This document shows positions 26,062-33,984 of a stretch of DNA of 64,000 nucleotides, one piece after another. Position numbers and translations under genes: made by a program. This DNA comes from Maricaulis sp947259345 (lineage in GTDB: Bacteria > Pseudomonadota > Alphaproteobacteria > Caulobacterales > Maricaulaceae). Numbering within the stretch: the first letter of the stretch is position 1; every line of letters begins with the position of its first letter. The stretch spans positions 496,001 through 560,000 of the forward strand of contig OZ244254.1 in the NCBI GenBank assembly GCA_965217205.1, written 5' to 3'. The notes beneath the pieces are model-generated. The model did no database searches, was not told the origin of the DNA, and saw nothing but the letters and a program-made list of their open reading frames with translations.

Positions 26062-26763
26062 TCAGTCCTCGAAGACCGGGTCGGCGAGGAGGCGATACCC
26101 TTCGCCGCGGACCGTCTGCAAGTGGAGGGGTTCTTTCGGATCGGTCTCCAGCTTGCGCCGCAGACGCGTAACCTGGACATCCACGGCGCGTTCGCCGCCG
26201 CCGGTCCGTTCCGACAGGGTGAGGCGCGAGACGGTCTGCCCGGCCGAGGCCGCCAGCGCGGCCAGCAGCGCCGCTTCGCCACCCGTCAGGCGGACGGCCT
26301 CACCGGCCCGGGTCAGGCTTTCGCGCTGGATGTCAAAGCGCCAATCGCCAAAGCAGACATGCTGGATCGCCGCCTGGGCCGGCTTGGCCCGGCGCAAGAT
26401 GGCATTGATTCGAAGGACGAGTTCTTCCGGCTCGAACGGCTTGGGCAGATAGTCATCGGCACCGAGCGAGAGGCCCTTGATCCGGTCCTCGGCATCACCG
26501 CGCGCGGTCAGGAGCAGGATGGGTGTCTCCCCGCGCTCGCGGACAGCCTGGGTCAATTCGAACCCGTCCATACCGGGCATCATCACATCGAGCACCAGAA
26601 GGTCGAAGGCGAGCGAGTTGAGGGTGGACAGGGCCTTGTCGGCATTCGGGGCCGTCGAGACGCGATAGCCGCGTTCCTGCAGGAAGCGCTTGAGCAGGTT
26701 GCGGATGCGGTCGTCATCATCGACCACGAGGATATGCGGGTCATCACCGGGCGTCTGGGCCAT
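26062..26763 (-). CDS. OmpR-family response regulator
   Basis: 233 residues. The receiver has VVDDDD, the phospho-acceptor in LVLDVMMPGMDG, LLLTARG and the lysine in YLPKPFEPEEL. The C-terminal winged helix carries LTGGEAALLAALAASAG and RAVDVQVTRLRRKLETDP. It is the first gene of the pair with the EnvZ-like kinase. Target genes are not visible here. Confidence 0.94.
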   Translation of the reverse strand: MAQTPGDDPHILVVDDDDRIRNLLKRFLQERGYRVSTAPNADKALSTLNSLAFDLLVLDVMMPGMDGFELTQAVRERGETPILLLTARGDAEDRIKGLSLGADDYLPKPFEPEELVLRINAILRRAKPAQAAIQHVCFGDWRFDIQRESLTRAGEAVRLTGGEAALLAALAASAGQTVSRLTLSERTGGGERAVDVQVTRLRRKLETDPKEPLHLQTVRGEGYRLLADPVFED

Positions 26764-26903
26764 GAAGTCCTGCCGAATTGCGAGTTTCGATCATGACGCG
26801 TGGGCGGCAGGCGCTCAAGGTGCTTTATCGGCACCTGCCAGCAAATGACGCGATGATTCAAGTCGTTCCGCACGCGTCGGCCGGAGAGGGAACCAAACGG
26901 TGT

Positions 26904-27464
26904 TCACGACCGGGCGCGTGCCGGTCGTAGCCCGGCCAAGAGGTAATCAACACAGGACCAGGCGGTCACGGCGATGGCGATCCAGAAGCTGGCATTGGCG
27001 ACATTGTGGGCGATCGCGGGCGCCAGCCAGCTGGCCGGGATGAGCGGCGCGCCCAGCAGGGCGATGATGGCAATGCCCTGGACGATGGCCTTGAGCTTGC
27101 CCGACAGGCGCGCGCCAACCGCAACGCCCTTCGATTGCATCATCAATCGCGCATAGCTGACCAGGACATCGCGCCAGGCAAAGACGAGAATCGCCCAGAC
27201 CGGAATCAGCCCGGCGGCGGCCAGGGCAGTGAAAGCGCCGATCCGGTAGAGGCTGTCGGCGAGCGGGTCGAATTGTGCGCCGAATTCTGATTGCTGATTG
27301 AAGGTCCGCGCGACCCAGCCATCAAGCAGGTCGGTGATCTCGGCCAGGACCGCGATAGCCAGAGCGGCTGCGAAGCGGGTCGGCCCGTCCAGTGACAGGG
27401 CGAGAAAGAGAAGCGGCACCAGGGCGATGCGGGACGCAGTCAGCAGGTTTGGCAGGGTCAACAT
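26904..27464 (-). CDS. CDP-alcohol phosphatidyltransferase
   Basis: 186 residues, four to six membrane helices. The class motif D-x2-DG-x2-AR-x8-G-x3-D-x3-D is intact: DLLDGWVARTFNQQSEFGAQFDPLAD (quoted in parts). Length and N-terminus (LPNLLTASRIALVPLLFLAL) resemble PgsA, but the usual ADK after the last aspartate is ADS, so the alcohol may not be glycerol-3-phosphate. Its start overlaps the stop of the HAD phosphatase gene by one base, which suggests the two act in one pathway. Confidence 0.88.
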   Translation of the reverse strand: MLTLPNLLTASRIALVPLLFLALSLDGPTRFAAALAIAVLAEITDLLDGWVARTFNQQSEFGAQFDPLADSLYRIGAFTALAAAGLIPVWAILVFAWRDVLVSYARLMMQSKGVAVGARLSGKLKAIVQGIAIIALLGAPLIPASWLAPAIAHNVANASFWIAIAVTAWSCVDYLLAGLRPARARS

Positions 27465-28255
27465 CAGCGCGGGGCCTTCCTGGCGGCAAGCAGTCGTCCG
27501 GCAATCTCGGCAAAGCCCTGCGCTTCGTCGCCCCTGGCGATCTCGGCCGGGTGGGCGGTCATTTGCGGCAGGAAGCGGCGCACGCCCGCGACCCCGAAAC
27601 TGATCGGGAAGGCGGCGAACATCGGTTCGTCATTGGGGGCGTCCCCGATATAGGCGACCTGTTCGGCCAGCCTGTCTGCGGCCAGCCCGAAACGCGCGGT
27701 CAGAACGCGACAGGCCGTGGTCTTCTTGTCGTGATCGCCAAACCAGGCATTGACGTGGATCGAGCTGGTCTTGGCCACCGCACCGCCCTGTTCGAAATGC
27801 GCCCGCACGCGCTCGGCATCATCGAGTGAGGCGCCTGAGACTTCCTCGGCAAAATCCACCGCGACATCGCAGGCACGCCAGTCATTATCGGCCGCCGGAG
27901 CGAGATTGTCGGTGAGGGCGAGACTGCCGTCGGCGAGCGCCGCAAGCTGCTGGCGGCGCGCGTCGGAGCGGTCGCAATACCAGTCACGGGCGATGTGACC
28001 ATTGGCCTCGCGGGCAAAGCAGAAGGCGCCATTCTCGCCAATCACCGCATCGACGGGCCACCAGCGCGCGATCAAATCACACCAGCCAGCCGGGCGCCCG
28101 GTCACCGCAAGGGTGAGAATACCAGCCGATTGCAGGAGTTCCATCGCAGCCAGGCTGCTCGCCGGCACGCGGCCATCGCGCGTGACGGTCCCGTCAAGGT
28201 CGAACAGAAAGGCCCGGACGCCCGCCAGGGACGTGTCATTTGCGCTTGGAACCAT
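27464..28255 (-). CDS. HAD-superfamily (Cof/IIB-type) phosphatase
   Basis: 263 residues. Motif I AFLFDLDGTVTRDG, motif II LTLAVTGRP, and motif IV region YIGDAPNDEPMFAAF are present with a C2-type cap between, as in sugar-phosphate and mannosyl-3-phosphoglycerate phosphatase relatives. The ATG at 28255 is chosen; an ATG 12 codons upstream lacks a ribosome site. Coupling to the phosphatidyltransferase suggests it removes a phosphate from that enzyme's substrate or product, but this is inference. Confidence 0.85.
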   Translation of the reverse strand: MVPSANDTSLAGVRAFLFDLDGTVTRDGRVPASSLAAMELLQSAGILTLAVTGRPAGWCDLIARWWPVDAVIGENGAFCFAREANGHIARDWYCDRSDARRQQLAALADGSLALTDNLAPAADNDWRACDVAVDFAEEVSGASLDDAERVRAHFEQGGAVAKTSSIHVNAWFGDHDKKTTACRVLTARFGLAADRLAEQVAYIGDAPNDEPMFAAFPISFGVAGVRRFLPQMTAHPAEIARGDEAQGFAEIAGRLLAARKAPR

Positions 28256-28423
28256 GATTGACCCGTTTGACCATCTCGCCCCACTCGCCATCGGTGACGC
28301 TGAGTGTGGCTATCTTCTCGTCGCGACCGGGGCCAGCGGCAAGTAATTGAACAAATTCCTCAAATCACCCGCCCGACGGAGGCCGCCGGTGGATCATACA
28401 GCGCTGTGGCGTGGCGAAAAGCC

Positions 28424-28990
28424 TCATTCGGCGCGGGCCGGGCCCGGCATGAAGCGATAGAGCTTGAAGGCGGCGGCCAGCCAAAGCCCGATCAGCCAGC
28501 CATTCAGGGCCCAATCATGGCCGATCCATCCCATCGCTGCGGCCAGCAGGGGCAGGCCGGCACCGAGGACAGCAAGGAGCTGGCCGATCAGGGCGATCGG
28601 AGCGGCATTGGCAGACAGCCCATCGCCCGGCCGTGGCCGCAGCAGCGCATCGCCATCGCTCACAAGGATTGCCAGAACGGGGACGACCAGCGTGGCGGGC
28701 GTGCCGATGATCAGCAAGTAGAGCAGGAAAAGGAGATTGGCATGGCCGGCCCGGGCCAGTCGGGCGATCAGGGGGTCACCGCCGAGACGGGCTGCTGCGA
28801 TCAGGCTGGCAATTACCCAGCTTGCCGCGCCAAAGGCCGCCAGCGCGCGCGACGTGTCGAGGAAGCCGTCGAACTGGGCCACGCCCTCTGCTGTTGCGGT
28901 CCAGCGAAAGGAAAACCAGATCGCCACCGGTCCGGTGATCACCAGGATGAGGCGCAAAAGGGCAGCCAGGCTTGAAAGGCGGTTGGACAC
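28424..28990 (-). CDS. Membrane protein of unknown function
   Basis: 188 residues from a GTG at 28990 with GGAG eight bases ahead, 13 bases after the uvrC stop. About six hydrophobic segments, including LLRLILVITGPVAIWFSF, ALAAFGAASWVIASLIAAARL and NLLFLLYLLIIGTPATLVVP. No recognisable active-site motif. It appears to be co-transcribed with uvrC. Confidence 0.65.
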   Translation of the reverse strand: MSNRLSSLAALLRLILVITGPVAIWFSFRWTATAEGVAQFDGFLDTSRALAAFGAASWVIASLIAAARLGGDPLIARLARAGHANLLFLLYLLIIGTPATLVVPVLAILVSDGDALLRPRPGDGLSANAAPIALIGQLLAVLGAGLPLLAAAMGWIGHDWALNGWLIGLWLAAAFKLYRFMPGPARAE

Positions 28991-29003
28991 GAGCGTCGCT
29001 CCG

Positions 29004-30905
29004 TTACTTCTGGAACCAGTCATGGATCTTTTTGGCCATGGCTTTGGAGATGCCGTCAACCGCTTCCAGGTCTGCCAGTGCCGCATTGCGCACCGCCTTG
29101 GCCGATCCGAAATGCGCCAGCAGCGCCTTCTTGCGCGACGGGCCGATACCGTCGATCCCGTCCAGCGGGTTTTCGGTCATCTGCTTCTTGCGCTTGGCCC
29201 GATGGCCGCCAATGGCAAAGCGGTGGGCTTCATCGCGCAGACGCTGGAGATAGTAGAGGACCGGATCCTTCATCGGCAGTTTGAAGGGTGGCTTGCCGGG
29301 CAGGTAGAAGGCTTCGCGACCGGCATCGCGTTCCGGACCTTTCGCGATAGCAGCGATGGTGATGCCGGTTTCTGCTGTAATGCCAAGCTCCTCGGCGATC
29401 TCCATGACCGAGGAGAGCTGACCCTTGCCGCCATCGATCAGGACGAGATCGGGCACGGGGGCGCCGTCTTCCTGCTCTTTCAGGAGCCGCGAGAAGCGCC
29501 GTTTCAGCATCGCCTTCATCATCGCGAAATCGTCATTGGTGGCGGCGTCATCACCCTTCATGTTGAAGCGGCGATAATGGTTCTTCTCGAAGCCTTCCGG
29601 CCCGGCCACGATCATCGCGCCCAGCGCATTCGTCCCCTGGATATGGGAATTGTCATAGACCTCAATGCGCTGGGGCAGGTCGGGCAGGTCGAAAATGCGC
29701 TGCACGCCCTTGAGCAATTGGGTCTGGGTCGCGCTTTCCGACAGGCGGCGGGCGAGGCTCTCGCGGGCATTGGTCAGCGTGCGCTCGACCAGTTTGCGCT
29801 TCTCGCCGCGCTTGGGCGTATGCAGGGCGACCTTGCGCTCGGCCTTCAGGCTCAGCGCCTCGCCCAGCAATTCGGCTTCCTCGATCTCGTGCGACAGGAG
29901 GATCAGGCCCGGAGCCGGCTTGTCGTCATAGAATTGCGCCACGAAGGCGGCCAGCACCTCGGCCGGTTCGGCCTCGCTGTCATGGCGCGGGAAGAAGGAC
30001 TGATTGCCCCAATTCTGTCCCGCGCGGAAGAAGAAGACCTGGACGCAGGACTTGCCACCATCCTGATGTACCGCGACCACATCGGCTTCCTCGACCCCGT
30101 CCGGATTGATGCCCTGGTCGGTGGTCACCGCGGCAATGGCGCGGATCCGGTCGCGCAGCTTGGCGGCGCTTTCAAAGTCCATGGCCTCGGCCGCCTCATT
30201 CATGCGGGTCTGCAAATCCTGGCGCAGGGCATTGGAGCGGCCGCGCAGAAAGTCCGTCGCCTCGGAGACCAGCGCGTCATAGGCGGCCGGTTCGATCAGA
30301 TCGACGCAAGGCCCGGCGCAGCGCTTGATCTGGTACAGCATGCAGGGCCGCGAGCGGCCTTCATAGACGCTGTCGGAACAGGTGCGGACCAGGAAGGCCT
30401 TTTGCAGCGTGTTGAGGGTCTGGTTGACCGCGCCGACCGAGGCAAAGGGACCGAAATAATCGCCCTTCACCTTGCGCGCCCCGCGATGCTTGGTCAGTTG
30501 CGGCGCGGGATGGTCCTTGCGGATCAGGATATAGGGGAAGCTCTTGTCGTCGCGCAGCAGGATATTGAAGCGCGGCTTCAGCGACTTGATCAGATTGGCT
30601 TCCAGCAGGAGGGCTTCGGTCTCGGTCTGGGTGACCACGAACTCCATCCGGCGGGTCAGCGCGATCATCATGGCGATGCGGTTGGAATGCCCGCGGCCAT
30701 TGGCATAATTGGACACCCGGTTCTTCAGATGCCGGGCCTTGCCGACATAGAGCACCGCCCCATCTTCGCCGAACATGCGATAGACGCCCGGCCTGGGTGG
30801 CAGGTTCCTGACATAGTCCGCGATGAGTTTCGCGCCCGTCAGAGATTGCGCCTGCGCGGCGGAAGCGTCATCTATCGGATCAGATTGAGGAGTTTGGGAC
30901 GACAT
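29004..30905 (-). CDS. uvrC: Excinuclease ABC subunit C
   Basis: 633 residues. The GIY-YIG nuclease is at the N-terminus (PGVYRMF..VLYVGKARHLKNRVSNY), followed by the Cys-rich CMLYQIKRCAGPC, the UvrB-binding UVR motif (MNEAAEAMDFESAAKLRDRI, around residue 215), the RNase-H-like nuclease with EVYDNSHIQGTNALGAM and LVLIDGGKGQLS, and C-terminal helix-hairpin-helix repeats (LDGIDGIGPSRKKALLAHFG). It makes both incisions in nucleotide excision repair. The start ATG at 30905 shares bases with the divergent SDR start; no clear Shine-Dalgarno is visible. Confidence 0.96.
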   Translation of the reverse strand: MSSQTPQSDPIDDASAAQAQSLTGAKLIADYVRNLPPRPGVYRMFGEDGAVLYVGKARHLKNRVSNYANGRGHSNRIAMMIALTRRMEFVVTQTETEALLLEANLIKSLKPRFNILLRDDKSFPYILIRKDHPAPQLTKHRGARKVKGDYFGPFASVGAVNQTLNTLQKAFLVRTCSDSVYEGRSRPCMLYQIKRCAGPCVDLIEPAAYDALVSEATDFLRGRSNALRQDLQTRMNEAAEAMDFESAAKLRDRIRAIAAVTTDQGINPDGVEEADVVAVHQDGGKSCVQVFFFRAGQNWGNQSFFPRHDSEAEPAEVLAAFVAQFYDDKPAPGLILLSHEIEEAELLGEALSLKAERKVALHTPKRGEKRKLVERTLTNARESLARRLSESATQTQLLKGVQRIFDLPDLPQRIEVYDNSHIQGTNALGAMIVAGPEGFEKNHYRRFNMKGDDAATNDDFAMMKAMLKRRFSRLLKEQEDGAPVPDLVLIDGGKGQLSSVMEIAEELGITAETGITIAAIAKGPERDAGREAFYLPGKPPFKLPMKDPVLYYLQRLRDEAHRFAIGGHRAKRKKQMTENPLDGIDGIGPSRKKALLAHFGSAKAVRNAALADLEAVDGISKAMAKKIHDWFQK

Positions 30906-31671
30906 GTCGGACAGGATTGCGCTCGTAACCGGCGGCGGCAAGCGCCTGGGTGCCAAAATCGCCAGCGCCCTCGGTGAGGATGGCTGGCATGTGATCGTTC
31001 ATTACAATGCTTCGGCCGAAGCCGCGAACCAGCTGGCTGCGGATATTCGCAGCGCTGGCGGGTCGGCGGAGGCGGTCGGGTTTGACCTTTCCGACACGGG
31101 CGCCATCGACGCCTTCATGTCCGATGTGGGCCGCGTCGATGTGCTGATCAACTCCGCCTCTATTTTCGAGATGGACCGGCCGGAAGACGTCACCCCGCAA
31201 TCGCTGGAAGATCACTGGCGCATCAATACCGCTGCGCCGGTCCTGCTGGCCAAGGCGATGGCGGCCCATCATACCGGCCGCGCCTCGGGCTGTGTAATCA
31301 ATCTGCTCGACCAGAAACTCTTCAATCTCAATCCGGACTTCTTCGCCTACACCCTGTCCAAGCAGGCCCTGCTGGGCGCGACGACCACGATGGCGATGGC
31401 CTTTGCGCCGGCCGTTCGCGTCAATGCGATCGCGCCGGGCATCACCCTGCCATCGGGTGGTCAGAGCGAGGACGAGTTCGCACGCGCCCATGCCATGAAC
31501 CCGATGCGCGGTGGCTCGACGCCGGACGACATCATCCGCGCGGTGCGCTTCATCCTTGCGACCCCGTCCATGACAGGCGAGACGATCACCATTGATGGTG
31601 GCCAGCATCTCGACGCTCGCAATCGCGATGTTATGTATGCCGCCAATCCGCCGCAGGACGATGCCTCATGA
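30904..31671 (+). CDS. PTR1/FolM-like pteridine reductase (SDR family)
   Basis: 255 residues, an SDR with LVTGGGKRLGAKIA at the cofactor site (an arginine after GK, as in NADPH-preferring pteridine reductases) and NSAS in place of NNAG. The active site has Asp 13 residues before Tyr (D-QKLF..FFAY-TLSK), the spacing known for Leishmania PTR1, rather than the classical Ser-Tyr-Lys. It overlaps the dihydroneopterin aldolase gene by four bases. Together these support reduction of dihydropterin or dihydrofolate. Confidence 0.82.
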   Translation: MSDRIALVTGGGKRLGAKIASALGEDGWHVIVHYNASAEAANQLAADIRSAGGSAEAVGFDLSDTGAIDAFMSDVGRVDVLINSASIFEMDRPEDVTPQSLEDHWRINTAAPVLLAKAMAAHHTGRASGCVINLLDQKLFNLNPDFFAYTLSKQALLGATTTMAMAFAPAVRVNAIAPGITLPSGGQSEDEFARAHAMNPMRGGSTPDDIIRAVRFILATPSMTGETITIDGGQHLDARNRDVMYAANPPQDDAS

Positions 31672-32069
31672 GACTGGACCAGGTGATCGAGAATGCCCTC
31701 GCCAATGCGTCGGGCGAGGATGTCTTCGTCTATCGTCTCGAGGGTGTGAAGCTGGATGTCGAGATCGGCATTCACGACTATGAGCGCGGCGTGAAACAGC
31801 GCGTCCTGATCGATGTTGTCACCCTGGTCAACAAGACCTGGTGCGGCTCGGACGACATCGCCACCGTGGTCGATTACGACTATATCCTGCACGGTATCAA
31901 GGCGCTGGAAGCGCGCCAGTTCGACCTTCAGGAAACCCTGTGCGGTGTCGTCCTCGATCTCGCCCTGGAACCCGCCACCGTCGCCGCCGCCCAGGTCACC
32001 ACCCGCAAGGTCGATGCCTATGCGGACGCCGAGGCCGTTGGTCTGACACGGTTCCGCCGGAAGGTTTAG
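31668..32069 (+). CDS. folB: Dihydroneopterin aldolase
   Basis: 133 residues. VYRLEGVKLDVEIGIHDYERGVKQRVLIDV matches the FolB N-terminal half, including the conserved GIxxxER and Q in the strand, and VDYDYILHGIKALE is the second block. It converts 7,8-dihydroneopterin to 6-hydroxymethyl-dihydropterin in folate synthesis. It is translationally coupled to the pteridine reductase. Confidence 0.93.
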   Translation: MRLDQVIENALANASGEDVFVYRLEGVKLDVEIGIHDYERGVKQRVLIDVVTLVNKTWCGSDDIATVVDYDYILHGIKALEARQFDLQETLCGVVLDLALEPATVAAAQVTTRKVDAYADAEAVGLTRFRRKV

Positions 32070-32114
32070 GTCGCGCCATTCGCAGGTGCAGACGCGCCAT
32101 CGGCGCACAATGCC

Positions 32115-32243
32115 CCATAGATCACTTGCCGAGACGTCGCCGTATCCGGTTTTCCAGGTCAAGGGCGCGAGCGCGCCGCTTCGCGGTTTCACCCTTGAGC
32201 TGGAAAACCGGATACGGCCCGCTGGCTGAAAAGGGATTTACGG
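32115..32243. repeat. Family 2 long hairpin repeat, copy 1
   Basis: About 129 bp. The main stem, CGTATCCGGTTTTCCAG (32141-32157) against CTGGAAAACCGGATACG (32200-32216), is a perfect 17-bp pairing; TCAAGGG/CCCTTGA continues inward across one mismatch. The loop holds CGCG-AG-CGCG and CCGC-TTC-GCGG hairpins. An outer stem (32115-32128 with 32230-32243) is partly decayed. It lies between convergent folB and the lysE gene. Confidence 0.85.
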
Positions 32244-32309
32244 CTCGGTCCGCGCAAGGCGCCCCCATGAACAAACGTGGTGGTAAAGCTTGCGCGATCA
32301 AGGTCGACG

Positions 32310-32906
32310 CTAAACGAGACTTTCCACCACAAGTCCCAGCGCCAGCAGGACAAGCGTGCCGCCGACTGTGATGTTGAACAGCCGCATGCGGACGGGGTTG
32401 GCCAGGAAGCGGCGGATGCTGCTGCCCAGGACTGCCCAGCTGCCGACCCCGACCAGGCAAAGCGCGAAATACAAGCTGGCAAAAACGGCCAATTCCGCGC
32501 TGGGTCCGGTCAGTTCGAACAGTGAGACCGCGGCCAGACAAGCCGCCCAGGCCTTGGGATTGACCCATTGCATGAGGGCGCCTTGCCAGGCACGGGGCAG
32601 GTCCGGTCTGTCGGTCTCCGCAAGGCCGGTCGGAGCGAGCGCGATCCTGATGCCGAACCAGACAATCACGGCGGCGCCGATCGCCGACAGGGCCTGCATC
32701 CAGTATCCGCCCATCGCGGCCACCAGATTGGCGGCCAGCCCCACCGCCACCAAGAGGGCGGTAAAGCCGGCTGTCGAGCCGACCACAAAGGGCAGGGCGC
32801 GGACCGGTCCGTGATGCAGTCCGGCGGACAGCGTCATCATGTTCACCGGTCCCGGCGAGATCGACATGGTCAGCGCAAACGCGCTCATGGCCAGCAAATT
32901 TCCCAT
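32310..32906 (-). CDS. LysE/RhtB-type exporter
   Basis: 198 residues, six membrane helices. The family motif SISPGPVNMMTLSAGLHHG is present near the N-terminus and NPKAWAACLAA in the middle, as in RhtB/LysE exporters of amino acids or related metabolites. Divergent from a LysR-type regulator 88 bases away that probably controls it. Confidence 0.92.
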   Translation of the reverse strand: MGNLLAMSAFALTMSISPGPVNMMTLSAGLHHGPVRALPFVVGSTAGFTALLVAVGLAANLVAAMGGYWMQALSAIGAAVIVWFGIRIALAPTGLAETDRPDLPRAWQGALMQWVNPKAWAACLAAVSLFELTGPSAELAVFASLYFALCLVGVGSWAVLGSSIRRFLANPVRMRLFNITVGGTLVLLALGLVVESLV

Positions 32907-32940
32907 CGCAGTCTCCTTTTACGAGGAGGTAGCCGCTGCT

Positions 32941-32976
32941 GATAAAGTTGATTAGATTGTCTGATTGATACTTATC
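32941..32976. promoter_or_regulatory. AT-rich divergent control region
   Basis: The gap between lysE and lysR is AT-rich compared with its surroundings and holds an imperfect inverted repeat, GATAA (32941-32945) and TTATC (32972-32976). This is a plausible LysR-type binding area, but no defined T-N11-A box stands out clearly. Confidence 0.35.
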
Positions 32977-32994
32977 GTTCGAAAAATCTGATGA

Positions 32995-33906
32995 ATGCTT
33001 GAGCAACTCAAATCGCTTGCCACATTCGGCATGGTGCTGCGGACAGGCTCGTTCCGCGGTGCTGCGGAGCAGCTGGGCATGGCGCCGTCGACAGTCAGCT
33101 ATCATGTCAGCGCGCTGGAGGGAGCGCTGGGTGCGCCCCTGCTGAACCGCTCGACCCGTCGCCTGTCGCCAACCCCGTTGGGCGAAGCACTGGGGGAACA
33201 GGCGGATACGATGTTGGCAGCCGCCCAGACGGCAATGCATTTGGCCGGGACGCGTACCGGTGTGCTGCGTGGTCAGCTCTCTGTCACTTGTACCTCGGCG
33301 GTGATCGGCGCCGGTTTCGGCGAGGCGGTGGCGGCCTTCACGCGGACCTATCCCGACATCACCATCCGGCTCGATGTGTCGGACGTGGCGGCCGATCTGA
33401 TTGCCGGGCGTTTCGATCTGGGCATTCGCGCAGGCCAGTTCGCCGATAGTGCCATGAAGACGCGCCGGATCGGGCGGATCGAGCGTTGCCTGGTCTGCGC
33501 GCCGCGGCTTCGGGACGCGGAGGTCGTGCTCCTTGATGCGGACGAGCTGGCTCAACGGCCCTGGATACGCCTCGCCAGCATGTCACCGCGCCGCGCCTTG
33601 CTGGCGCCGGACGGGGAGACGGTCGAACTGGCAACGATGACCCATGCCGAAGTCGGCAGCATCGATGCGATGATCGAACTGGCACTGGCCGGCATGGGGG
33701 TCGCGACGCCGCCCGCCCATCTCGTTGCCGGACATCTTGCTTCAGGCGCACTCGTGGAAGCCGCACCAGGCTGGCACGTGCCGCCTATCGACTTGCACGC
33801 CGTCTGGCCTGGTTCACGAACAGAGTCGCCGCTGCGCCGCGCCTTCGTCCGTCATCTGCTGGAGACGTGGACGCCGCCGCTTAGCGCGACCGGCTCTGCA
33901 GGGTAG
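32995..33906 (+). CDS. LysR-family transcriptional regulator
   Basis: 303 residues. The winged helix-turn-helix reads LKSLATFGMVLRTGSFRGAAEQLGMAPSTVSYHVSALE, with TVSYHV in place of the common SVSRQI. The remainder is a substrate-binding-type effector domain (LRGQLSVTCTSAVIGAGFGE..). It is divergent from the LysE exporter and likely activates it on binding the exported compound. Confidence 0.93.
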   Translation: MLEQLKSLATFGMVLRTGSFRGAAEQLGMAPSTVSYHVSALEGALGAPLLNRSTRRLSPTPLGEALGEQADTMLAAAQTAMHLAGTRTGVLRGQLSVTCTSAVIGAGFGEAVAAFTRTYPDITIRLDVSDVAADLIAGRFDLGIRAGQFADSAMKTRRIGRIERCLVCAPRLRDAEVVLLDADELAQRPWIRLASMSPRRALLAPDGETVELATMTHAEVGSIDAMIELALAGMGVATPPAHLVAGHLASGALVEAAPGWHVPPIDLHAVWPGSRTESPLRRAFVRHLLETWTPPLSATGSAG

Positions 33907-33916
33907 GCACCAGCCG

Positions 33917-33965
33917 GGTCCCTGACTTTCGCCCGGCTTTCGCCGGGCGTCCATCAGGGATGACG
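33917..33965. repeat. Family 1 palindromic repeat, right fragment
   Basis: GGTCCCTGA, then a GCCCGGC-TTTC-GCCGGGC hairpin and CATCAGGGATGAC match the right half of family 1. The left half is missing. It lies between convergent genes. Confidence 0.65.
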
Positions 33966-33984
33966 AGAGGTGGTCGTTGCACCT

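Noticed and set aside
28236..28363. Minus-strand frame ..DEKIATLSVTDGEWGEMVKRVNHGSKRK overlapping the HAD gene start
   Set aside because: Reads like a protein tail but has no start codon, and overlaps the phosphatase start. Could be a remnant; too weak to list as a gene.
28737..30977. 746-residue plus-strand frame across uvrC
   Set aside because: Antisense to uvrC, which has all its domains and motifs; the plus-strand product has no recognisable domain.
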